The position numbers were made by a program, and so were the translations under genes. A DNA stretch of 6,070 nt, taken from the NCBI GenBank assembly GCA_003647035.1, contig QMMB01000222.1, positions 1 through 6,070 on the forward strand, read 5' to 3'. The DNA comes from Deltaproteobacteria bacterium. Lineage in GTDB: Bacteria > Myxococcota_A > Polyangia > Polyangiales > Houyiibacteriaceae. Positions 1-5,216 of this stretch are shown piece by piece. Each line of letters starts with the position of its first letter. The first letter of the stretch is position 1. The notes under the pieces are model-generated. The model searched no databases, was not told the origin of the DNA, and saw nothing but the letters and a program-made list of their open reading frames with translations.

Positions 1-167
1 CTGTTGAAGGCTGCCGATTCCATGCGCCCAGGGTACCACCCCGAGAGATGGAAAAGCCCCGCCAAGGAGGCCGGCACGCCCGCGGACGCCCCAGCCATGG
101 CGAGGGACAACTCGCGCTGCCTCACTCGGGCTGCCCCCAAGAGGGCGTTACATGCCGCAATCCCCAT
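1..167 (-). CDS. possible divergent hypothetical gene, partial at the left edge
   Basis: Unrecognised and uncertain. One minus-strand frame is open from well inside oleA to the left edge. The first plausible in-frame ATG is at 167-165, with another at 98-96, and the 3' end lies outside the window. The visible peptide from the first ATG is about 55 residues. It is rich in Ala, Leu and Gly and includes MAGASAGVPASLAGLFHL and then SGWYPGRMESAAFN, a composition less Arg/Pro-heavy than typical shadow frames here. No domain can be named. Neither ATG has a good Shine-Dalgarno sequence. The plus-strand frame over the same bases (open from base 1 to a TAA at 193-195) shares its third codon positions, so codon bias cannot decide between them. 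If real, the gene is divergent from oleA, and the two promoters would share roughly 168-330. Confidence 0.2.
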   Translation of the reverse strand, partial: MGIAACNALLGAARVRQRELSLAMAGASAGVPASLAGLFHLSGWYPGRMESAAFN

Positions 168-248
168 CGCCCGCAGAGCCCGGATCGCAACATAAGCTCC
201 GCTCTCCTGGTGGCTCTCGCGCGGGCGTTCGGCGGGCTCATTTTCCGG

Positions 249-254
249 TACAAT
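249..254 (+). promoter_or_regulatory. candidate -10 element upstream of oleA
   Basis: TACAAT differs from the sigma70 consensus TATAAT at one position and lies 76 bases before the chosen oleA start, giving a leader of roughly 70 bases. It sits just after a short T-run in otherwise GC-rich DNA. No good -35 hexamer is visible: the best, TTCGGC at 228-233, matches TTGACA at two positions with a 15-base spacer. This is a weak prediction, and an activator or an alternative sigma factor could be needed. The rest of 168-330 shows no convincing operator or terminator. Confidence 0.3.
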
Positions 255-330
255 GCGCTGCCGCGACAACAGATCAGAGCGGGTGCGGTACCTATGCCGT
301 GCCGTAGACGGGACAAGAGAAAGCAGAGCA

Positions 331-1347
331 ATGAACTTCGAGAAAGTGAGCATCGTCAGCGTCCGCCACGTGGACGCACCCCACCGGGTGACGTCAGCGG
401 AGATCCAGGAACGCCTGTCCGAAACCATGGAGCGACTGAACGTGAAGCCCGACCTGCTCGAATCGGTGGCCGGGATTCGCGAGCGACGCTACTGGGATGA
501 AGGCTTCGAACCGAGCGACGGTGCAACGCTCGCGGCCCGGGCCGTTTTCGACGATTGCGACATCGATCCCGCCCGGCTCGGGACACTCATCAATACGTCG
601 GTCTGTCGCGACTACATCGAGCCGTCGACTGCCTGCCTGGTGCACGGCAACCTGAAGCTCCCCGCCAGCTGTACGAACATGGACGTGGGCAACGCCTGCC
701 TGGCATTCTTCAACGGCATAGAGATCGTGGGCAACATGATCGAGCGCGGCCAGATCGACTACGGAATGATCGTCGACGCGGAGTCGTCGCGCTTCCTGAC
801 CGAATCGACCATCGCGCGGCTGCAGCGGTCGTCCACCGACATGAAGACCTTCTACGAGGAGTTCGCGTCGCTGACGACTGGCTCCGGCGCCGTCGCCATG
901 CTGCTGGCCAACTCCGATCTCGCGCCCGACGGCCATCGCTTCAAAGGCACCGTGAGCCTGGCCGCCACCGAGCACAACCGCCTGTGTCTGGGGCAGCTCG
1001 AGCGGGGCTGGACCGACACCAAGGGCCTGATGCTGGCGGGCATCGAGTTGTCCAAACGCACCTGGATCAAGGCCCAGGAAGAGCTCGGCTTGAGTGATGC
1101 CGAGGTAGACCAGTACTGCTTGCACCAGGTGAGCACCGTGCACGCCCATCAGCTCGCGGCAAGTCTGGGAGTGAGCATCGAGAAGGCGCTACTAATAGTT
1201 AGGGAGTATGGAAACGTCGGTCCCGCCTCCGTTCCGATGGTGCTGTCGATGGCCTTGGACAAGGGCCGCATCAAGAGCGGAGATCGCATCGTGCTCGCCG
1301 GCATCGGCAGCGGCCTCAACTGCATGGTGGGCGAGGTGATCTGGTGA
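331..1347 (+). CDS. oleA: OleA, acyl-CoA condensing enzyme (thiolase superfamily)
   Basis: OleA catalyses the non-decarboxylative Claisen condensation of two long-chain acyl-CoAs to a 2-alkyl-3-ketoacyl product and then frees the beta-keto acid; it is the first step of long-chain olefin synthesis and is cytosolic. The 338-residue product resembles 3-oxoacyl-ACP synthase III and has the length of characterised OleA. Visible active-site residues are Cys123 in NACLAF (nucleophile), His265 in LHQVS, Asn295 in YGNVGPAS and Glu97 in RDYIEPST. Each sits exactly 20 below the Cys143, His285, Asn315 and Glu117 numbering I recall for Xanthomonas campestris OleA, which separates it from FabH. The C-terminal GIGSGLNC motif is conserved. 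ATG 331 was chosen because the family begins with a sequence like MNFEKVSIVSVRHVDAP; in-frame ATG 253 would add an unlikely Arg-rich leader. Its ribosome site is weak (AGAGA near 316-320). A rare-codon patch lies at 1189-1212. The stop overlaps the oleB start by four bases. Confidence 0.95.
   Translation: MNFEKVSIVSVRHVDAPHRVTSAEIQERLSETMERLNVKPDLLESVAGIRERRYWDEGFEPSDGATLAARAVFDDCDIDPARLGTLINTSVCRDYIEPSTACLVHGNLKLPASCTNMDVGNACLAFFNGIEIVGNMIERGQIDYGMIVDAESSRFLTESTIARLQRSSTDMKTFYEEFASLTTGSGAVAMLLANSDLAPDGHRFKGTVSLAATEHNRLCLGQLERGWTDTKGLMLAGIELSKRTWIKAQEELGLSDAEVDQYCLHQVSTVHAHQLAASLGVSIEKALLIVREYGNVGPASVPMVLSMALDKGRIKSGDRIVLAGIGSGLNCMVGEVIW
1333..1340 (+). promoter_or_regulatory. strong ribosome binding site of oleB, inside oleA
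   Basis: GAGGTGAT is eight contiguous bases complementary to the 3' end of 16S rRNA (AUCACCUC). It ends three bases before the GTG at 1344, and its GAGG core is seven bases away. It fixes the oleB start and encodes part of the OleA C-terminus, GEVIW. It is the best Shine-Dalgarno match of the four ole genes. Confidence 0.75.
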
Positions 1348-2243
1348 CAGTGAGCGACCGCGTCCCGCGGTCGCTCTACCCCTTCGAAGGTCATCGCATC
1401 GACATCGGAGGTCACGCTTACCACTACCTCGACGAGGGCTCGGGCGAGCCGCTCGTGATGCTCCACGGCAACCCGACCTGGTCGTTCTACTACCGCGATC
1501 TCGTGAAAGCACTTCGTGACCGGCACCGCACGCTGGTGCCCGATCACATCGGTTGCGGTCTTTCCGACAAGCCGAGCGACGCTGAGTACCGATACACCCT
1601 CTGCCAGCGCGTCGACGATCTCGAACTGTTCTTGGACAAGGTCGATGCCGGCGATGGGCTCACGCTGATACTGCACGATTGGGGCGGCATGATCGGCATG
1701 GCCTACGCCATTCGCCATCCCGAAAGGGTGAAGCGCCTGGTGCTGATGAACACCGCCGCATTCCACTTGCCCGAAGTGATGAAGCTTCCGGCGGCGCTCT
1801 GGTCCGTTCGAAACACGCGTCTCGGCGCCTACTGTGTGCAGCGCTTCAATCTCTTCTGCCGTGGCGCCTCTTGGCTTTGCACCGTCAAGCGGTTGCCGAA
1901 GGAAGTCCGTGACGCGTACTGCGCACCCTACGAGACCTTCGACGATCGACTCGCAACGCTGCGCTTCGTGCAGGACATTCCGCTCGCGCCCGGCGACCCC
2001 GCCTACGACACGGTGAGCGTGGTCGAGGCCGGCCTCGAGCGCTTCCGTGAGACACCGATCCTGCTGCTGTGGGGCTTGAAAGACTTCGTCTTCGGAGAAC
2101 CTGTGCTCGAGATATTCGAGCGCCACTGGCCTCACGCCGAGGTCCATCGTTTTCCCCAGGCCGGCCACTACGTGCTCGAGGATGCCAGGCACGAAATTCC
2201 CGGTCTGATTCGGAGTTTCGTCGCGGACCACCCTCTGTCGTAG
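1344..2243 (+). CDS. oleB: OleB, beta-lactone decarboxylase (alpha/beta hydrolase)
   Basis: OleB is the final enzyme of the pathway: it removes CO2 from the cis-beta-lactone made by OleC and releases the cis-olefin. The 299-residue product has an alpha/beta-hydrolase fold of the haloalkane-dehalogenase type. The oxyanion-hole segment HGNPTW lies at 41-46, with Asn43. The nucleophile elbow HDWGG at 111-115 gives Asp112, with Trp113 after it. A helical cap covers about 138-225. The acid is Asp247 in WGLKD and the base is His275 in AGHY. An Asp rather than Ser nucleophile fits the dehalogenase/OleB group and excludes ordinary esterases. By sequence alone it could be called a haloalkane dehalogenase, but its position between oleA and oleC makes OleB the better call. 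The GTG start is set by the strong upstream site and a GTGA overlap with oleA. OleB, OleC and OleD are reported to assemble together in Xanthomonas. Confidence 0.93.
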   Translation: MTVSDRVPRSLYPFEGHRIDIGGHAYHYLDEGSGEPLVMLHGNPTWSFYYRDLVKALRDRHRTLVPDHIGCGLSDKPSDAEYRYTLCQRVDDLELFLDKVDAGDGLTLILHDWGGMIGMAYAIRHPERVKRLVLMNTAAFHLPEVMKLPAALWSVRNTRLGAYCVQRFNLFCRGASWLCTVKRLPKEVRDAYCAPYETFDDRLATLRFVQDIPLAPGDPAYDTVSVVEAGLERFRETPILLLWGLKDFVFGEPVLEIFERHWPHAEVHRFPQAGHYVLEDARHEIPGLIRSFVADHPLS

Positions 2244-2253
2244 ACTAGCCGTC

Positions 2254-3927
2254 ATGAACATCGCATCGTTCGTCGTCGAGCGCGCGAAAGAGACCCCCGA
2301 TTCTCCGGCCGTCTCCTACCCACAGAGACGCGGGCGCGACGGCACTGCGCGCTACACACATTACAGTTACCGGCAGCTCGATCTCGAGAGCGATCGAATC
2401 GCGCGCGGCCTTGACGCACTGGGTATCGGCCGAGGTGTGCGCACGGCGTTGCTGGTGCGGCCCAGCCTCGAGTTCTTCGCCCTCACTCTGGCGATCTTTC
2501 GACTGGGTGCGGTGCCGATCGTGGTGGATCCAGGCATCGGCGCGCGCAGCCTCAAAACCTGCCTCGCTCAGGCCGAGCCCGAGGCCTTTATCGGCGTACC
2601 TGCGGCGCATGCGGCGCGGGCCGTGCTCGGATGGGGGCGACGCACGATACGAAGGAATCTGACGGTCGGCCGGCGCTGGTTCTGGGGCGGAACGACGCTT
2701 GCGAAGATTCGGCGTGCACCCCTCGCCGCCGAGTCCCAACCTGTCGCCGACACGCGCCCCGACGAGGTGGCCGCGATTCTGTTTACGAGCGGTAGCACCG
2801 GCTTGCCCAAGGGCGTCGTCTATCGCCACGAAAATTTCGCAGCCCAGGTCGAGGCCATTCGCGGCCTCAGCGTGATCGACCCGGGCGAGGTCGACCTGCC
2901 GACCTTCCCGCTCTTTGCCCTCTTCGACCCGGCCTTCGGCATGAGAGCCGTGATCCCCGAGATGGATCCAACCCGGCCTGCGGATGTCGATCCACGGCGT
3001 ATTGCCGAGGCGGTTGACGAGTTCGCGGTCACGAACATGTTCGCTTCTCCGGCGCTGCTCGACACAGTGGGTCGCTACGGCGAAAAGCACGGGCTGCGGC
3101 TTCCGACACTCAAGCGCGTAATTTCCGCCGGCGCGCCGGTGCCCGCCGAGGTGATGCGGCGCTTCCTCGACATGCTGCCAGAGGGCGCCGAGATCCTGAC
3201 TCCCTACGGCGCGACGGAGTGTCTGCCGGTGGCCTGTATCTCGAGCCGGCAGGTACTGGGCGGCACCGCTACCGCGACCGACGCCGGCGCGGGCGTGTGC
3301 GTCGGCGCACCGGTCCCCTCGATCGACCTTCGCATCATCCGCATCGACGATGCGCCGATCGAGAAATGGGACGACGAGAGGGTGCTCGGGCCTCGTGAGA
3401 TCGGAGAGATCGCCGTGCGCGGGCCCCAAGCCACCCGGGCCTACTACAACCGCCCCGACGAGACCGCCCTCGCGAAAATCGCAGATGCCGACGGCAGTCT
3501 GTGGCACCGCATGGGAGACGTGGGGTACCTCGACGACGAGGGTCTGTTGTGGTTCTGCGGTCGCAAAGTGCACCGCGTACAGACGCCCGATGGTGTGCTC
3601 TATACGATCCCCTGCGAGGCCGTCTTCAACACACACCCTGACGTGCGCCGCACGGCCTTGGTGGGTGTTTCGAGGGGCACGCACTCTCTACCGGTGTTGT
3701 GCGTAGAGAAGCGGGACGGAGCAGAGACGCCCTCCGACGCCGCGCTGATCGCCGAACTACTCGAGCTGGGCGCCGCCCACGAGCACACGCGCAACATCCG
3801 CCAGCTCCTGTTTCACCCCCAGTTTCCCGTCGACGCCCGCCACAACGCCAAGATCGGCCGCGAGCAGCTCGCACACTGGGCGCGCAAGCAGCTCAAACGG
3901 CGCGCCGGCGGGAACGCACAGACGTGA
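2254..3927 (+). CDS. oleC: OleC, ATP-dependent beta-lactone synthetase (ANL superfamily)
   Basis: OleC activates the 2-alkyl-3-hydroxy acid with ATP as an acyl-AMP. The hydroxyl then attacks intramolecularly to form a beta-lactone with release of AMP, and no CoA is added. The 557-residue product is an acyl-adenylating enzyme. The P-loop-like A3 motif FTSGSTGLPKG spans 177-187. A5 is TPYGATE at 316-322. A7 is GDVGY at 421-425, with Asp422 contacting the ribose. The hinge follows at GRK (436-438). The small C-terminal domain carries PVDARHNAKIGR (525-536) with catalytic Lys533, a motif I associate with OleC rather than with general acyl-CoA synthetases. No carrier-protein domain is attached and it is not fused to OleB. 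The ATG lies ten bases after the oleB stop with no visible Shine-Dalgarno, so translation probably depends on ribosomes finishing oleB. The 3' end overlaps oleD by four bases. Confidence 0.94.
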   Translation: MNIASFVVERAKETPDSPAVSYPQRRGRDGTARYTHYSYRQLDLESDRIARGLDALGIGRGVRTALLVRPSLEFFALTLAIFRLGAVPIVVDPGIGARSLKTCLAQAEPEAFIGVPAAHAARAVLGWGRRTIRRNLTVGRRWFWGGTTLAKIRRAPLAAESQPVADTRPDEVAAILFTSGSTGLPKGVVYRHENFAAQVEAIRGLSVIDPGEVDLPTFPLFALFDPAFGMRAVIPEMDPTRPADVDPRRIAEAVDEFAVTNMFASPALLDTVGRYGEKHGLRLPTLKRVISAGAPVPAEVMRRFLDMLPEGAEILTPYGATECLPVACISSRQVLGGTATATDAGAGVCVGAPVPSIDLRIIRIDDAPIEKWDDERVLGPREIGEIAVRGPQATRAYYNRPDETALAKIADADGSLWHRMGDVGYLDDEGLLWFCGRKVHRVQTPDGVLYTIPCEAVFNTHPDVRRTALVGVSRGTHSLPVLCVEKRDGAETPSDAALIAELLELGAAHEHTRNIRQLLFHPQFPVDARHNAKIGREQLAHWARKQLKRRAGGNAQT

Positions 3928-4919
3928 AGGCGCTGGTAACCGGGGGCGGCGGCTTCCTCGGCAAGGCCATCGTCGGCAAACTGCTCGAACGGGGAGACTC
4001 GGTGCGCAGCCTCGCGCGCGGCGACTACCCGGAGCTAACCGCCTTAGGCGTCGAGACCATGCACGGCGACCTGGCCGACCGCGACGTTGTGATGCGTGCG
4101 CTCGAGGGTCGCGACATCGTATTCCACGTGGCCGGCAAAGTCGGCATGTGGGGACGCTACGAAGCCTACCGATTGACCAACCTGGTGGGGACCGACAACG
4201 TCATTGCGGCTTGCAGACGTCACGCAGTCGCGCGACTCGTGTACACCAGCACGCCCAGCGTCGTGCATGCGGGAGGTGACATCGAGGGCGCGGACGAGTC
4301 GCTCCCCTATGCCAAGCGCTTCGAGGGCCCCTATCCCGAGACCAAGGCGGAAGCCGAACGTCACGTGCTTGCGGCCAACGATGATCAGCTAGCGACGGTC
4401 GCAATTCGGCCTCACCTGATCTGGGGACCGGGCGACAACCAACTCATGCCCCGCCTATTGGCCCGCGCGCGATCGGGCCGAATGCGATATGTAGGCCGCG
4501 AGGACAAACTCATCGATACACTCTACGTAGACAATGCCGCGGACGCGCACATTGCCGCTGGCGATCGACTCGCGCCTGGTGCCGCCTGCGCGGGCAAGGC
4601 CTACTTCGTGAGTCAAGGCGATCCGTGGCCAGCGAGCAAGATCACCAATGCGCTCCTTGCCGCGGCTGGGCTCCCGCCCGTAACGCGCCGCTTGCCCGTA
4701 TGGTTCGCCTACGCAATCGGTTCGCTCGCAGAGGCGACCTATCGGTTGCTGCGGATCGAGTCAGAGCCGCCAGTGACACGCTTCGTAGTGCAGCAGATGG
4801 CCGCGGCTCACTGGTACAACATCAGCGCAGCGCGCCGCGACCTTGGGTACGAACCGCGCGTCAGCATCGAAGAGGGACTGGCGGAACTTCGGCGCCACTT
4901 CGAGCGCGACACCAGCTAG
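3924..4919 (+). CDS. oleD: OleD, 2-alkyl-3-ketoalkanoate reductase (extended SDR family)
   Basis: OleD reduces the beta-keto acid from OleA to the 2-alkyl-3-hydroxy acid, using NADPH in characterised examples, and supplies the OleC substrate. The 331-residue product is an extended short-chain dehydrogenase related to 3-beta-hydroxysteroid dehydrogenases. The Rossmann motif TGGGGFLG lies at 6-13 (Gly7, Gly10, Gly13). Arg28 and Arg32 near the end of beta-2 are compatible with binding the NADP phosphate. GDL at 48-50 supplies the usual Asp near the adenine. The catalytic set is a Ser/Thr in YTSTPSVV (107-114) with Tyr137 and Lys141 in YPETK. RPHLIWGPGD (162-171) is typical of the family. A hydrophobic stretch at about 258-276 could sit on a membrane or another Ole protein. 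The GTG start overlaps the oleC stop as GTGA and gives a protein beginning MKALVTGG; any start upstream would add Arg-rich sequence read from inside oleC. Confidence 0.93.
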   Translation: MKALVTGGGGFLGKAIVGKLLERGDSVRSLARGDYPELTALGVETMHGDLADRDVVMRALEGRDIVFHVAGKVGMWGRYEAYRLTNLVGTDNVIAACRRHAVARLVYTSTPSVVHAGGDIEGADESLPYAKRFEGPYPETKAEAERHVLAANDDQLATVAIRPHLIWGPGDNQLMPRLLARARSGRMRYVGREDKLIDTLYVDNAADAHIAAGDRLAPGAACAGKAYFVSQGDPWPASKITNALLAAAGLPPVTRRLPVWFAYAIGSLAEATYRLLRIESEPPVTRFVVQQMAAAHWYNISAARRDLGYEPRVSIEEGLAELRRHFERDTS

Positions 4920-5030
4920 GGAAGAAACCGACTAACCAACTAGCCGCGGAGGTCAGATCCACCGCACCGATGTCCACCCGGTGGGTTGATAGGGAAAAGA
5001 AACTGCGTTTTCAGCAATGTCCGATGATCG
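4920..5030 (+). other. spacer after oleD, no gene or clear terminator
   Basis: No reading frame of interest and no RNA gene are visible. A short hairpin with CCACC at 4974-4978 and GGTGG at 4980-4984 has a one-base gap and no following T-run, so it is not a convincing intrinsic terminator. The segment is somewhat more A-rich than the flanking genes (for example 4990-5003). It ends in the interrupted palindrome next to the IS30-like repeat. Confidence 0.5.
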
Positions 5031-5031
5031 G
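5021..5031 (+). repeat. interrupted palindrome CCGAT-G-ATCGG
   Basis: Perfect five-base arms flank a single G, and the last base touches the start of the IS30-like terminal repeat. IS30-family elements are known to favour palindromic targets, so this could be part of a former target site. At this length a chance occurrence is also possible. Confidence 0.3.
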
Positions 5032-5055
5032 GTAGGTTCAATCGGTCGGTGCAAC
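5031..5055 (+). repeat. IS30-like terminal inverted repeat (single copy)
   Basis: Compared with the E. coli IS30 left end as I remember it, 19 of 25 positions agree without gaps. The shared blocks are GTAG, TTCAAT, GGTC and GCAAC, and five of the six differences are transitions. The mate, expected as an inverted copy downstream, is not present in this window. Confidence 0.5.
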
Positions 5056-5079
5056 ATCTTCTGCTTTAGTTCATAACCC

Positions 5080-5085
5080 AGGAGG
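5080..5085 (+). promoter_or_regulatory. consensus Shine-Dalgarno AGGAGG
   Basis: A perfect AGGAGG lies eight bases before the ATG at 5094, ideal spacing for initiation there. None of the adjacent ole genes has such a full consensus. It probably belonged to the transposase of the IS30-like remnant. Confidence 0.6.
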
Positions 5086-5129
5086 TGTCGCAGATGTCAA
5101 GAACAAGAGGGCCGAGGATGCCGCGACAC
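5085..5129 (+). repeat. inverted repeat GTGTCGC / GCGACAC
   Basis: Perfect seven-base arms at 5085-5091 and 5123-5129 are separated by 31 bases. The left arm begins at the last G of AGGAGG, so pairing in the mRNA could affect initiation at 5094. The long loop makes the structure only moderately plausible. Confidence 0.3.
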
Positions 5130-5216
5130 AGCTTGTTTAGGGGGGGGACCCGCGAACCGATACACTCGCCACTCTCCTTCCGCAATGTTCCGGGTGGGAG
5201 CGAGGCCCATCCATGA
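5094..5216 (+). CDS. short reading frame, likely transposase N-terminal remnant, coupled to the ATPase gene
   Basis: Forty residues from an ATG with a consensus AGGAGG at eight bases; the TGA stop overlaps the next ATG as ATGA. The first half, MSRTRGPRMPRHSLFRGG, is very basic. The second half, TREPIHSPLSFRNVPGGSEAHP, has no recognisable features and probably reads through DNA that was leader sequence of the ATPase gene. No membrane segment, cysteine or known motif is present. The best reading is the start of an IS30-like transposase cut short and accidentally ending at the ATPase start. It may be translated and may serve as a leader peptide feeding ribosomes to the ATPase, but a functional protein is doubtful. 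Confidence 0.35.
   Translation: MSRTRGPRMPRHSLFRGGTREPIHSPLSFRNVPGGSEAHP
5202..5205 (+). promoter_or_regulatory. ribosome binding site of the ArsA-like gene
   Basis: GAGG lies seven bases before the ATG at 5213 and supports that start. A second G-rich stretch, GGGTGGGAG, ends at 5200. Confidence 0.5.

Larger units (their letters stand above)
5031..5139 (+). mobile_element. truncated left end of an IS30-family-like insertion sequence
   Basis: The order seen is a terminal repeat (5031-5055), then 38 bases, then an ATG at 5094 preceded by AGGAGG. IS30 itself, from memory, has about 37 bases between its repeat and the transposase ATG, also with a Shine-Dalgarno, so both sequence and spacing fit. 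The reading frame from that ATG begins MSRTRGPRMPRHSLF, a basic start plausible for a transposase, but no IS30 helix-turn-helix or DDE core follows. The element appears cut off near the run of eight G at 5140-5147, after which sequence leading into the ATPase gene begins. No right end or target duplication can be seen. The family assignment rests on recalled IS30 sequence and is an inference; the right boundary is approximate. Confidence 0.45.

Noticed and set aside
253..330. N-terminal extension of oleA from ATG 253
   Set aside because: Adds 26 Arg/Cys-rich residues absent from the family, overlaps the -10-like box, and OleA homology begins at the ATG at 331.
394..1149. 251-codon minus-strand frame opposite oleA
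   Set aside because: Antisense shadow of OleA; His/Gln/Val/Gly-rich without motifs.
1344..2243. Haloalkane dehalogenase as the main call for this gene
   Set aside because: The triad is shared, but the operon position and the OleB relationship to this hydrolase group make beta-lactone decarboxylase the better assignment.
1149..2261. 370-codon minus-strand frame opposite oleB and the end of oleA
   Set aside because: Antisense shadow of oleB, whose catalytic triad is intact; no recognisable protein features.
2245..3684. 479-codon minus-strand frame opposite oleC
   Set aside because: Lies entirely over a gene with clear adenylation motifs; the translation is Arg/His/Gly-rich without motifs, typical of antisense frames in high-GC DNA.
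3699..3923. 75-codon N-terminal extension of oleD inside oleC
   Set aside because: The extension is Arg-rich shadow sequence of oleC; the Rossmann fold begins at the GTG at 3924 with a GTGA overlap.
4974..4984. Hairpin after oleD as a terminator
   Set aside because: Stem is only five base pairs with a one-base gap and no T-run follows.
5133..5166. Promoter for the ATPase gene (TTGTTT at 5133-5138 and TACACT at 5161-5166)
   Set aside because: Spacing between the boxes is 22 bases, too long for a sigma70 promoter.
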